A stretch of DNA of 64,000 nucleotides. Source: Ancistrus triradiatus (taxonomy: Eukaryota; Chordata; Actinopteri; Siluriformes; Loricariidae). The translations under genes and the position numbers were made by a program. Below, one piece after another: positions 45,901 to 55,039 of the stretch. Numbering within the stretch: the first letter of the stretch is position 1; the number at the start of each line of letters is the position of its first letter. The stretch spans positions 62,001 to 126,000 of the forward strand of contig JAJAGP010001690.1 of the NCBI GenBank assembly GCA_025084515.1. Reading direction: 5' to 3'. Below the pieces are notes generated by a model. It saw nothing but the letters and a program-made list of their open reading frames with translations. It had not been told where the DNA came from and searched no databases.

Positions 45901-46370
45901 GCGTCCTCCACTCAAGCCAGGGGCGGGGCGGGAGGTCAGTGGGTAGCACCATCACCTCACAGCAGAAAGGTCCCGAGTTCAATCCTGAGGTCATGGTGCT
46001 TTCTGTGTGGAGTCTGTGCATATATATATATAGATTCAACATTTATTTCTGTCCAGAGCTGCATTCATTTTTCCTCAAGATCTTGTATTGGGAGATTTGT
46101 TCCACCAAGTTTTCTCCAGAACATCCCAAAGATTCTCAATGGGGTTCAGGTCTGGATTCTGTGGTGGGCAATCCATGTGTGGAAATGATGGCTCATGCTC
46201 CCTGAACCACACAATCTGACCCTTCTGAAACAGATGAACATCTTTTCCACGGCCACAGGATAGTTGTTTAACAAATGAGAAGCTCCTCACTGCATCAGTT
46301 AGGGTTAAAGAACTTGTAGCCAGTTGAAGCATAATCACCAATGCAATAATATATTATCCGATGGGAGGCT

Positions 46371-46401
<31 letters not shown>

Positions 46402-49400
46402 ATTATTATTATTTTTTTTAACTAATTTAACTATTTGCTTAGTCAAATCCAGGTGGTGACCTTTGTTTTGGCCTGGGTGTGTGTGGCTAGTTTCAATGTT
46501 ATTTTGTCTATTGATATAAACCTGTGTGTTATTAAAGTGGCCATTGAGGCTGACGGTGATGTTAAATAAACAAACAAACTACTCAAGCCAAATGCAAACA
46601 CACCGAACAAGTGCCTTACTCATTTTATTAGACTGCATTGCATTGGATATTTCCCTGAGTGTGTTAGATATTCCTTTCAAAGAATCATTTATGCATAACA
46701 CTGCTTCATGAATTTTTTGCTTCAGTCAGAATTCTGTTTCGTTCGTAAGTGGCACTTGAGCTGGGCGGGTAAAATGTTCCAGACAGGTGAACGATGGTCG
46801 TGTCTGAGGAGGATTCTGTTTGTGGCGGGCCGACTGAGAAATAAATCAAATAAATACAGTGTACCAAATACAGTTGACTGGGACATGTTAACTGTTCATG
46901 CTTTTTCTCATTTACAACAGTTATTAATTACTAAAATTCTAGCATATGTCACTTAGTCAGCGTGCATTTATCATCCAAAGGACGGCATGTACTCTGTCCT
47001 CTGTCCTCGGCAGTGATGGCCTGTTCAACATGATCATTTTGGCCAGGCAGTGTGAACATGGCACAAAACATCCATGCTCAACTCACCATCAGATTTTGGT
47101 CCAGCTGCAGGTCAGTGACATGAGCAGGAATAATAGCTGACAGGTTTCACCAATAATGCTGCCGATTCCGTTCGTCTGTGACAGACAGGCTTGATGACAG
47201 ATTCTCCTGAGAAAGTGACTGCCGGTGCTGAATGCTGATACGTTTTTTTAGATTCGGGCTTCATGTCGAACCATTTTTCTTCTGACCCTCCTCCTGTCTG
47301 TGTGGTAAAAGAAGAAACTGCCAGTCCATGTAATTTTGCTGCCAAGCTGCTTTTTAAGGACCAGAAATACCGGCACTCTGAAAAAGAAGTCAAATTCCGC
47401 ATCAAAAAATGTTCTTTTGCTTTTTCGGAGACATTTTTTAGGATTCTTGATGTGTTCCTCAGCCCAAAGGCTTAGTTTGGACATATGGTCATCATTTGTT
47501 ATTTACATTTGCAGCATTTAGCAGACACCCTTATCCAGAGTTACAATTTCGGATAATCCAGAGTTATCCGACTTACAATTGATGCAGGGATTGTGGGACT
47601 GTGGTAGCCTAGCGGGTAAGGTACTGGACTATGGACCAGAAGGTCCAGGGTTCAAATCTGCCAAGCTGCCACTGTTGGGTCCTTGAGCAAGGCCCTTAAC
47701 CCACAATTGCTTGGGTTGTAAGACTGTACCAATTGTAAGTGGCTCTGGATAAGGGCGTTTGCTAAATGCTGTAAATGAAATGAATAAATGAATGCAGTCT
47801 TACAATCAAAGCAATTGTAGTGGCAGTGGCAGCTTGGCAGAGGTGGGATTTGAACCCTGGATCTTCTGATCCAGAGTCCAGTACCTTAACCGCTATGCTA
47901 CACTTTTTGTTATTTGTTATTCTTGTGCTAATTGTAAATAAATGTGCACGCGTGTCCACGATTTGTGAACGAGTGGTATTAATTAACAGACACGCGTCTT
48001 ACTAATAAATTTGGTGTTTGTGAATCTGGCAGAATTTTCTCTATCCAGTGTCTCCTTCATTCAGATGTACAGCTTTTTGTTATTTTCCCTAAACATTAAA
48101 CGATGTACATTGCATTAGTAGTTATGAGTAATCTAGAGATGATTTGAGCTACCGGAAGATGTGTGTATATTTTGGTGTCCACACAGAATCCCGGAACTAA
48201 TCATCACCACAGCCCCCATCCCCCACGGTTGGTCAGCTGTATGTAAATTGTGAAGTCTGCTTTGTCTTAGTTAAAGTCATCGGCTAATGCTCTGACAGAC
48301 TGCTATTGTTTAGCTTTGTTTGCTCTGCAATCACCATGTCATTGTTTTTAAGACTGATGTTTAGATTGCAAAGATCAAGGCGTCATTTCTTTCGACGAAG
48401 CATTAAGGTGTCCTAAAATCACAGCTCTTTTTTTCGCTAAACTATTTTGCGTTTATTGTCTGGCTCCTTTCAGGTGCTCGGATCTGTGAAGAATCGTATC
48501 GAGGCGTTCGCTGCGGTGCACGAGGACTTTCCTGCGATGTTGAGGAAGGCTCGGCGCTTCCTCGTGACTCGAGGCAAACTAGACTGGACAGATTCTCCTG
48601 CCGGAGTACCCCCGCTGCGTCGCTCAGAGTCGATGGGTTAGTGAGAAAGCAGGAGTGTGTGGGGGGGTCAGGTTTATATATCATTGTGAGGAACAAATGT
48701 CTCCACAACAGTAGAAAAATTTGGCTGCTTCTCAGGGGTTTTATTTTTAAAGCAAGAGAGGCAAACTTTTCCTTTGGATTACTGAGATTAAGGTTAGGAT
48801 TAAGTGGAGTTGTAGCTTTAGCTTTCAATGATAGAAAAGTTTGTTTGCTTCAATGTCCGAGGTCTCAAAAATAATAATAATATTCCTTTTAATAAAAGTC
48901 AGTCTTTTAACTTTGGACGTCGTGGTCCTATACAGCTGGTCACCTCAACAGCCAATCAGTTTTGCAGATCCATAAGCAGAGGCAGGTTCTCGTCATTAGC
49001 TCACGTTTGGACTAGAGCCTGTTCTAACTCTGTTGATGGTTTTAGAGGTTTTTTTTGTGTTCCTCATGTTTGTGTGGATGACTTTCCGCAACTCATTTGT
49101 ACCAAGCTGTACGTGGCGTCCGTAAGTGTATGAGCCTGTCCTATTGTATGTAGTACTCCCTGTATATTCTCTCTAACCTACACCTATAGAAACTGGTTCA
49201 CATTCACTCGTTAAGTCTCTGGTTCATGTGGCTGATCTTCTGTATTGTTCCTGGATTGTTTCTTCCTCTTGCATCACTACGTGTCTTGTCTTTCATAGTG
49301 AAGAGTCGGAAGCCGTCGCTGGGCGAGCTGATCCTGAGGCACACTAACAGCCCGACCCGGGCACGGCACGCGGCTCAGGCGGCTCTGGCACACGTACGGG

Positions 49401-49612
49401 ACGGAGGGCATTCTCTGCACAGCGCCCTGTTCCGTGGCGTGGTGGCTGGAACCGGAGCGTCCAGTCTGGAGAAGCAGGCGGAGGCGCTGCGGATCAAGAA
49501 CACGGTTTACTGTGCGGTCATCTTCGCAGAGTTCCTCAAAGAGCTGGCAGCCCTGGCACAGGAGCACGCGGTGGCCGTGCCCTTCCCTCCCAGCCAAGAC
49601 ACTGAGGAGTGA
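30363..49612 (+). CDS. fhip1b: FHF complex subunit HOOK-interacting protein 1B (FAM160A2); coding exons from 30735
   Basis: FHIP1B binds FTS/AKTIP and Hook proteins, linking early endosomes and other cargo to dynein-dynactin in the cytoplasm. Coding segments are 30735-30863, 33081-33216, 34380-34648, 35602-35832, 37025-37270, 38450-38617, 38762-38841, 38928-39097, 41126-42448, 44882-45060, 48474-48636 and 49299-49612. All are GT-AG and in phase, giving about 1135 residues (the human protein has about 970). Conserved blocks: MSWLSRI...ADPETCLMVFENHW at the N-terminus; the helical FHIP/RAI16-like domain (about 30-470; FCNAVVQVAHPLV, NGFLVPVMGPALHK, EMIASTAYLDLFLRSI); a long disordered Ser/Pro-rich segment in exon 9, which accounts for the extra length; and the C-terminal block GPFLTVLFSKLENM...NTNMVFQPSVKSLIQVLGSV. 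The KSRKPSLGELILRHTNSPTR tail and linkage to cnga4 favour 1B over 1A. Exon 3 has an odd local reading. The non-coding exon 1 at 15830-16208 is inferred. Confidence 0.95.
30868..30944 (+). repeat. (CA)n/(CG) microsatellite next to a splice donor
   Basis: A run of CA units with a few CG interruptions, about 75 bases, starts five bases after the donor of fhip1b exon 2. The Cys-Val open frames on the complementary strand are artefacts. Confidence 0.95.
31441..31921. mobile_element. hAT-type MITE, intact ends and target duplication
   Basis: The terminal repeats tagggctgcaactaac and its complement (ccgttgttgcagcccta) bound 481 bp. A perfect 8-bp duplication, cccttaag, lies at 31433-31440 and 31922-31929. 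The termini are full of attaatcgat-type palindromes. No transposase. It is in fhip1b intron 2. Confidence 0.92.
33081..33216 (+). CDS. fhip1b: fhip1b exon 3 (second coding exon)
   Basis: The acceptor is tcctccgcag. It reads VSWVLEQRDSVAGGADDLTA, then VRNHTDQMLCLLAEERPAGG, matching the GGADDL-AVRNHT-QML-LLAE block of FHIP1B. The donor CAAG/gttcta is weak beyond the GT; no alternative GT fits the conserved sequence. Confidence 0.9.
33640..33745 (+). mobile_element. left-end fragment of the 52790-53397 MITE family
   Basis: The stretch from ggtacctgtgtaccttatag to cgagtactgagcaaattt resembles the left end of the 608-bp MITE at 52790, including cgagaaccgaaaatgacgag. It is truncated. Confidence 0.6.
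34380..34648 (+). CDS. fhip1b: fhip1b exon 4 (third coding exon), with locally shifted reading
   Basis: The acceptor is tttccgctgag and the donor CAACCAG/gtgtgc. From codon 11 on it gives SENKVLERLVQWHVRRGLDP, then LLKLFEMLIGQSQQPLLQH and LEASLVLLLNQ, as expected. The first codons read DVGPHPEVGGV, where the family has a GPILEFVV-like strand. That strand is visible as PILKLVAS in the +1 frame at 34389-34412. Extra C in CCCC (34388-34391) and extra CT (34410-34414) would explain it, the sum of +3 keeping the frame. Confidence 0.85.
35215..35365 (+). mobile_element. right-end fragment of the 52790-53397 MITE family
   Basis: It has gacgagaaccgagacacaag, then gagaaccgaattcgacgagt, ending in ataccactgta, all in the order of the right end of the 52790-53397 MITE. 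Confidence 0.65.
35602..35832 (+). CDS. fhip1b: fhip1b exon 5 (fourth coding exon)
   Basis: The acceptor is cgccgctgtag and the donor CCG/gtaagcc. It encodes VCVSMARQPAVLELLFRCGA, then NLLIFSLLVPFIHRDGALGQ and QARDALLLVMATSA, the core of the FHIP helical domain. 77 codons, phase 0. Confidence 0.95.
35981..36167 (+). repeat. tRNA-derived SINE
   Basis: Full-length plus-strand copy in the intron 148 bases after the preceding coding exon. Same family as 26599-26779. Confidence 0.87.
36470..36660 (+). pseudogene. hAT transposase BED zinc-finger fragment
   Basis: One frame reads VCKDNTGMAGANTTSLFNHL, then RKDHPKEYGKSQTGHVATVV before a stop. The spacing Cys...TTSLFNHLRKDHP matches the C-terminal half of a BED finger with its two histidines. 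The upstream Cys is displaced by a T7 run, so the frame is broken there. It is an isolated relic in an intron of fhip1b. Confidence 0.65.
37025..37270 (+). CDS. fhip1b: fhip1b exon 6 (fifth coding exon)
   Basis: The acceptor is ttattgccctag and the donor CACAAG/gtgagac. It encodes VLATGLSALYSSLPRKIEVR, then DDWHALRREDWIGVSSLVLF, EFCNAVVQVAHPLVRCQLLD and YLHNGFLVPVMGPALHK, the most conserved stretch of the protein. 82 codons, phase 0. Confidence 0.97.
38040..38150 (+). repeat. common fish interspersed repeat tail
   Basis: The run from aaagttgctttgagacaatg to gcgctatataaataaatctg is a very frequent dispersed 3' end in fish introns. The family cannot be named from sequence alone. Confidence 0.5.
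38450..38617 (+). CDS. fhip1b: fhip1b exon 7 (sixth coding exon)
   Basis: The acceptor is cgtgtaaacag and the donor CACGG/gtgagtc. It reads SSVDEMIASTAYLDLFLRSI, then TEKSLLKTFLRFILLHRHDN and DTILDTLLTRISSNSR. 56 codons, phase 0. Confidence 0.96.
38762..38841 (+). CDS. fhip1b: fhip1b exon 8 (seventh coding exon)
   Basis: The acceptor is ttcactccgtag and the donor CTCAG/gtgcgtc. It encodes LCMVSLSLFKTLLSLNCEDL, then MLQLVLR with the last Arg codon split. Confidence 0.94.
38928..39097 (+). CDS. fhip1b: fhip1b exon 9 (eighth coding exon)
   Basis: The acceptor is ctacatttag and the donor GCAAGG/gtgagaa. It encodes YLLPCTHVMLSQRRAVRETD, then LYGKSADKFLSLIPECSRI, the end of the folded domain (human YLVPCNHVMLSQ block). 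Phase 1 at its end fits 41126. Confidence 0.95.
39454..40797 (-). mobile_element. Tc1-like transposon, degenerate
   Basis: The left end acaaccccaattccaaagac is a familiar fish Tc1 terminus. The transposase reads on the minus strand, with QQHNAKPHSARVPTAWLRSK (second catalytic block) near 39900, and the N-terminal region ends at about 40650. The right terminal repeat is eroded (ttttggagcgtgttgcag). Several stops make it a relic. It lies in the intron before the large coding exon. Confidence 0.8.
40803..40931 (-). repeat. tRNA-derived SINE, truncated
   Basis: Minus-strand copy lacking the tail; keeps ccttgctcagggacccaaca and the head gtaccttaaccgctaggcta. Confidence 0.8.
41126..42448 (+). CDS. 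fhip1b: fhip1b exon 10 (large disordered exon)
   Basis: The acceptor is tttctctgtag and the donor ACATAG/gtaactt. 441 codons begin VLGSPTSESPVHPKPSTPSR, then LALFIRQQ, as in FHIP1B. Conserved islands are YLEYLRDARRGIELC, WSAPYDGE, KKRSLLP and ISIEAFHQELRELEERV. The stretches between are Ser/Pro/Glu-rich and include a run of seven prolines (about 41449-41469). The exon is longer than its mammalian equivalent. Confidence 0.95.
42709..43231 (+). mobile_element. internally deleted Tc1-like element (MITE)
   Basis: The ends are cactgcctggccaaaaaagg and ttttttggccaggctgtg, with flanking sequence near TA. The 523 bp keep the outer parts of a Tc1 transposase gene: N-terminal leader, then gttcagggagcatgagccat and the catalytic-end ggattgtccaccacagagtc. 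The middle is missing. A second copy with the same deletion lies at 46053-46482. Confidence 0.85.
43232..44689. other. intron sequence, nothing recognised
   Basis: AT-rich intron of fhip1b. Open frames near 43585-43986 have no family similarity. No splice-flanked exon that would fit the protein was seen. Confidence 0.45.
44690..44855 (+). repeat. SINE 3' part abutting a splice acceptor
   Basis: It has the body motif ggggtttcctcccacagtcc and the tail gacgttaaataaa. Similar tails occur at 58970-59000 and 59310-59335. It ends about 25 bases before the acceptor of the next fhip1b coding exon. Confidence 0.7.
44882..45060 (+). CDS. fhip1b: fhip1b exon 11 (tenth coding exon)
   Basis: The acceptor is tgctgtgtgcag and the donor ATACAG/gtaaaga. 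It encodes GPFLTVLFSKLENMMQNSLY, then VNILLTGIVFQLACYPQPLL and RSFLLNTNMVFQPSVKSLIQ, nearly identical to the human C-terminal block. Confidence 0.97.
45929..46031 (+). repeat. tRNA-derived SINE head with (TA)n
   Basis: It has an A-box-like cagtgggtagcacc and B-box-like cgagttcaatcc, followed by the family's ctttctgtgtggagtctg, then a short TA repeat. The body is missing. Its family matches the tails at 44690 and 59128. Confidence 0.7.
46053..46482 (-). mobile_element. internally deleted Tc1-like element, inverted to 42709-43231
   Basis: Minus-strand reading gives the same leader and the same deletion joint (cagaagggtcaga, then tggttcagggagcatgagcc) as the copy at 42709. It contains a T-rich run of about 27 bases at 46373-46400. 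The end at 46053 is truncated. Confidence 0.85.
47503..47904. repeat. cluster of three tRNA-derived SINE pieces
   Basis: A tail fragment (47503-47590, minus), a complete copy (47598-47777, plus) and a minus-strand head and body (47795-47904) lie in a row. The first and third are in the same orientation and read like one SINE broken by insertion of the second, although each has local rearrangement. Confidence 0.75.
48474..48636 (+). CDS. fhip1b: fhip1b exon 12 (eleventh coding exon)
   Basis: The acceptor is ggctcctttcag and the donor CGATGG/gttagtg. It encodes VLGSVKNRIEAFAAVHEDFP, then AMLRKARRFLVTRGKLDW, matching the human block; 54 codons plus one base. Confidence 0.95.
49299..49612 (+). 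CDS. fhip1b: fhip1b exon 13, terminal coding exon
   Basis: The acceptor is tgtctttcatag. It reads VKSRKPSLGELILRHTNSPT, RARHAAQAAL, then KNTVYCAVIFAEFLKELAAL and ends DTEE before TGA (49610-49612). The NTVYCAVIF-EFLKELAA block is the conserved end of FHIP1B. Confidence 0.97.
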
Positions 49613-50360
49613 GGGGCACGTTCAGTTTTTAGGACGAAAGGGAAAGGAAGCATGTGAGCAAAAGCTGTAATTACATGTTTATAAGAGTTTTTTAAAATTG
49701 TACAGGATATGTTAAAGATTTATCGGTAGGGACGTTATGCATATGAATCTGTATATAGTCTATATAAAATGTGTATAATGTTTTTACACAGTACGTCCAG
49801 GGCGACCTGTATTCTTAGTGGCTGTCCACGGGCACTCTGTAAATCAAAGATTCTGTTCTTTCACTACATACGATTTGTTTTTTTATGTACGAGGCATGCT
49901 GCTGTGACCTTTTTAAATGATTAGGTCTGTATTTAGTAATTCTACACGATGAAGTGAAGAACTTCATTAAACCCACAAATGTGTAATACTGGTGTAGATT
50001 TATATGCAAACTGATTTTTGTAACGTTCTGTTCTTCTCCTGAGCTTTGTTGGTGATGAGAGACGCAAAAGGTGGTCTAAAAATATCCGAATAGAGCTGTC
50101 GGGGCAAATCAAATCTTCTGCGAAATTCACACAGCAATTTTATTAACAGTTCAGTCTTGCCCGAGTGGAACCGAATTTAAACACGGGTTTGGTGGAAGCA
50201 AATCCAAGTTTATAGCAAGTTGTTATTTTCTTTTTTTATTATGAAGACCAAGCACTGGCGAGTTTCCTCTTCAAATATCGAGAGCATTACTTGGTAAGAG
50301 CTTATTTTTAAGGGATATTTTTGTCAAAAATCACTTTCAACTGCCAATAAATGCTCACAA
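49613..50360 (+). other. fhip1b: fhip1b 3' untranslated region
   Basis: AT-rich sequence without reading frames. AATAAA at 50346-50351 is the first canonical poly(A) hexamer after the stop, with a second at 50663-50668. The end is therefore likely near 50370 or 50690. Confidence 0.55.
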
Positions 50361-50690
50361 GCCTGTTATTCAGCAGTCTCAAATACTGCTAAAGCCTCTA
50401 AGCGTCTTAAACGTTGAGCTTAGGGTGTTATTTCTAATTAAACTGAATCACCATCCAAGATGATACACATCCTGATTGTAGCCAGATGCACTCACAGTTA
50501 AGACGTCCAGCCTTTATATAGTTCAGTGCAGCCGTTTCAAAGTGGAATATACAGAATGCATCCTGGGTAAATTATTGACAGAACGTGATACCGCCCCGGT
50601 AGGTTAAAGAGCTGTGCACGTCAGGAATTCTGCCAGAAAGAGATGCTAAGATTAAACTCGACAATAAACAAACAGCTTTCTGTTGGAATG

Positions 50691-52454
50691 CTCCAAGTGG
50701 AGGTCATTCACTCGTCCGTTAATGATTGTCAGAAATGAGGGAGGCCTGTGTCCTGCCTTCTCCGAGGATGGGTGCCGTATCCGTGGCCCTGATCAGGAAG
50801 CGGGATTAGATATGGTTAAAATAATTCATCACCAACCAGTACAACCAGCCATTTCAAAACCTCTGCTTTTAGACATCTTATAGGTTAACCCCAAAACCAA
50901 AGGGAAGGTGCAAATGCGATTAAAAAGCAGCCACACGAAGAACATCAGGACTGGTCATGCTCTGTTTTGTAGGTGAATTTGACGTTTTAGCCAATTATAG
51001 CTGATCAAGTGCTTGAAGGAGATGAGTGTGTAAAATTACCAAAATGCTTTATGAAGGTTTAATTGGGTCGGTGTGATGGTAGTAATCCTTCTGCCCCGGT
51101 GGGGTTCTCCATCTCTAAATACGTGTGTGAATAACAATCATTTACTTCTCTGTGTAGCTGGTGACAGGTGTTGTAGACGATGACTGTCAAATTTCTGGCA
51201 AGTTCCAGCCTGTGCCGAGAATGTGCCAGGGTTATAAAAGCAGAAGCCATCTCAGTGTTGCAGCAGGCAGTAAGTGATGTGCAATCATTGCGTGGGGAGA
51301 AAAAAGCAGCATCTGCACAGTGTTTCTGTTTCATTTAGATTTGCTTTTTGCCAAGACAAGCTTGACTTTAGTATTAATTTTGGAAGTTTATGTGGTGGGT
51401 TGTGTGTTGGTGTTTCGTTTGAATTATTTGGATTTATTTCTGTTCTTTTAAGCAAATTTCCTTAAGTTGATTGTGATAAGTCATGAGGCATAAACACGGC
51501 AATCTGCTTTTTCTTACGCTTCATGTACACTCGTTTGAATGTACATTACTTTTCAGATCGTGTCATATCGTAGTTGTTTTCAATGAAAATGCAATTTGAC
51601 AGTTTTGTTTCAATAGACCGTGCTGGACGTTGAATCACATTTCGTTTATTACGTTCGCACAGGGTTAGGAAAAGTTGCTTTCATTCAAGTTTAGTCTCGG
51701 GGAGAGTTGCCTATCCATCTAGCCGTCCACCATCCCCGTTCCCCGCCTTAATTCTGTCCAATATAAGCAAGTTTTGTTCTTTTATTTTGGGAGAGATTAC
51801 ACTTTAAGTCTTTGCTTGCCAGAGGTGAAAGATGAATGTCAGATTTATTTTATTTGCACATATTAGAGCCAAATTGCTTTCATGTTTTCACCTGGGTGCC
51901 AGAATGTTTTGTGTTTGGGAATGTTTGTTTTGGCTCCAGAATTCTTGGCACCCTTGGTAAAGGAGGAGAAAATGCCTTTGTGGTTAAATGACTTAACCTC
52001 ACACTGAAAATATGAAAAAAATCTAACCTTATTGGCTTAACAAAAACCACATGCAACTTAAAAGCACTCCTGTAATGCTTGCTTGGGGAATACGAGGCTC
52101 TTCATCTCACCTCAGGGTTTTCAATTGGGATTAGGTCAGGTCTGGAAGGTCAGGTCATGCCAACAATTGTTTGCACAGTTTTGATGGATTTGGACATGCA
52201 CTTTGGATTTTTCCTTCTGGAAGATCCCATCATGAGACAGTTGTAGGTTCTTTGGCTGAGGCATCCAATTTTTTTGACAATTAGGTCATTTTCTCTATTA
52301 CAAATCCTTTTTACACCAAATCTGCCATGAACGTTTGTTGCCAAAAAGCTCTGATTGTCCACTGAGTATAGAACCCAATTCCAGGCATTACTTTCTAGAT
52401 TATTTTCTTTTATTGTGTTTAGATACTTTTTGTACTTTTCCAAATAGTATATTT
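50691..52454. other. intergenic, no gene recognised
   Basis: No exon, terminal repeat or SINE head could be supported. Short open frames on both strands resemble nothing known to me. Confidence 0.45.
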
Positions 52455-52610
52455 AATTTTTAAGCTGATACTCTTATCCAGGGCAACTTGGAACTGATAC
52501 GATCTTTTAATGTTCCGCCCAAGAAATTTTGGATTAAGAGCGTTGTCCAAGGGCCCAACCTCCTGGTCCATTGTCCAGAACTTTAACCACTGTGCCACCA
52601 CAGCCCCATT
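52455..52610 (-). repeat. degraded tRNA-derived SINE
   Basis: It retains actcttatccagggcaactt, gttgtccaagggcccaac and actttaaccactgtgccacc in minus orientation, more diverged than the other copies. Confidence 0.6.
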
Positions 52611-52789
52611 TCATTAAATGGGGTTGACATCTAATTGGAGTCATGGAGACACCAAAAATTATACCACTAATTTTTAAAAACTTTCTCAGAACAAATTGAC
52701 TTCAATTAGAGGTTTGATTTTTTTTTTCCAGTGTGAAGCTAATGAACTACAGCCTGTTTATTAATTTTACCCATCGTTTCTACACTGTA

Positions 52790-53397
52790 CAGTGGTACCT
52801 CGGTTCTCTTCGAGTACAGAAAATGACAAGTGCTGACCAAATCTTTCCCATAAGGAATAATGTAAATTGAATGAATCAGTTCCAGATCCCCAGAAAATCC
52901 TCACTGTATAAGCATTATATGTGTATATGCCTCCCTGATTTGTGATGGGGATATGTTCAACAATAAATGGATCATGAACCGATGAGTTTAATATAATCTA
53001 TACTGTATCATAGCGGAGCCGATTACACATTAACACTTGCATTAACCTACAGCTAACCCAAAACATTAACACAAAGCTTATTTTCTAATAAAGTTTGAAC
53101 AATCTCATTAAATTTAGTGAGTAATGGATTGAAAGTTAAAAGTAAAAGCAAAACACTTACTCTATTGGTGTGCTCCAGAGAATTCAGCTCCTGTTTTCCT
53201 TTCGGTTGGCTGTAATCCCTAATCCTTTTAGGACCCATGGAAACCCATGGAGCTATTGTCAATCTGATTCACTGTGTACTGAATCGTGACTCGAGTTTCA
53301 ATCAAACTACTAGAACCGAGACACATTTTCTAGTCAAAATGGGTCTAGAACCGAATTCAACGAGTTTCCGAGGTGGTCGCGAACCGAGGTAGCACTG
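52790..53397. mobile_element. 608-bp MITE with TA target site
   Basis: The ends cagtggtacctcggttctct and gaaccgaggtagcactg are inverted and flanked by TA (52788-52789 and 53398-53399), as for mariner-type elements. There is no transposase. Partial copies are at 33640-33745, 35215-35365 and 62277-62433 plus 63919-64000. Confidence 0.85.
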
Positions 53398-53399
53398 TA

Positions 53400-54626
53400 T
53401 TTGGTTTTGAAAATGAACTGCTTCTCTTCAGAGCTTGCAGCAGTTTGTCTGGAATTATGCTTTCAATCACATTAAAGGTGCTCTGATAGCACAAATGTGT
53501 ACAATTAAGTACAATCTGGTCTCCCATCGTTAACAGGTTTTTGCTGCTAAACCGTACTACAGCACCTTTTGTCTCTTAGCCATGTGAGTGTATCGTCTCT
53601 GACAGCATTGGTGTTTGATTATCAGAAACAGCAGTGGTTTCTAAATTGCTCATGGTTTTAGTGGGTTATGACTAATATATACTGGCCATATTCAAGATTT
53701 TGGGTAAATACTGTAAGAAATTGGGAAATGTATGCGTGTATATTCAAAGGATGCCATTATGTTTGTTTTGTTTTTTAATTGCAGTTTTTGTTTTACTGGC
53801 ATTTTTTGTTAAAAGGGAGAACTGATCTTGATGTTTGTGGCTTATCTATGCAAATCTGCTCCTGTTGCTTGGTTTTGACTGAAACGGTTCTGCTTGTGCG
53901 TACTCGCAGTAAGACTTCCACGCCCTTCTCTTTAGCAATCCACAGGACTATGGGAGGAAATGTACGATAGCGAATGTTGCCAGAAATATTTTTTTATATT
54001 GTAAATCCTAAGGAGTTCAGCCGATCACATTGTGGGAAATGAATGGTTACACTTTGAAATCTGTCAAACACTAAGAGGGAATGTTTTTATTAATTTATAA
54101 ATGTTTTACCTAGCAATATGCATGATGTCTTTGTCTTCCTTTAAGCCTGTTTTGCTATTATCGACTGCTTTGACTTGTCTCAATATAGAAATGGGGCACA
54201 CGGTAACAACTTGAAATACCAGACAGAATGGAGGTGTGAAAGACGGGAAGTGCTGCTGAAAGATCCAACCGTGACCCAGTTGTAGCTTCAAGCAGTTGTA
54301 GAAGATGTTGTCCCCTTCAAGCAGTTCGTAGTGAACCTCGTTCAGAGTGAAGGGGACTGGAGTATTTACTAAAGAAGTTGAGGGTTTTTTTAAGCGCCAG
54401 CACTGCCAAGCTCCTCTCTTGGGTGCTTGAGCAAAAGCCCTTAGCCATGGATGCTTTGAACGTTTGTATCATTGGTACCTCCACTCTGCCTACATGCTGT
54501 AGATTACAACCATCAGCCACAGCGTTAAAGGTACTGACAGGATAAGTGAGGGACATGATAACCAGAATGTCTCCTGGGGAGCCTTGGCATTAATGTTGGT
54601 ATTTTAACACGTACCACCTACTTGAA
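53400..54626. other. intergenic, no gene recognised
   Basis: No supported exon. Around 54395-54460 a few SINE-like words (ttgagcaaaagcccttagcc) remain. Confidence 0.45.
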
Positions 54627-54630
54627 CACA

Positions 54631-55036
54631 GTGCGTTTACATGCTCTAATAATTCGATTTCTCACAGTATGTATGCCAGTTACTCGATTTCCTGACTTGA
54701 CACGGTTGCCAGGTGCGCCTATTCTAAAGATTTTATATGCGGGATCTGGAAACCCCGGAAGTAAACGTGCTACAGAATTATATCGGACACTAAAAGGCGC
54801 TGTATGCTTGGGAAAACTGAGAATTTTATTATTTGTTATTAAATTTAGAAGTTTATGTGACATATTTCTGTGCGATTATCGGCTGGTTGCCGAAGAAAAT
54901 CTGATTATTACCCGAGTCGTGTAAACCTGGAGCTTTCCTTTATCTGATTACTCAGATGCATGTAAACTCGTTAATTAGATTACTGACAAACTCTGATTTA
55001 GCAGTTTTCGGATTATTAAATGCATAAAAACGCACT
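54631..55036. mobile_element. MITE with inverted gtgcgtttacatg ends
   Basis: The left end gtgcgtttacatgctctaat and right end attaaatgcataaaaacgca are inverted repeats, with further ATTACT/AGTAAT symmetry inward. A CAC on each side may be a 3-bp duplication, suggesting a PIF/Harbinger type. Partial copies occur at 17912 and 19916. Non-coding. Confidence 0.7.
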
Positions 55037-55039
55037 CAC

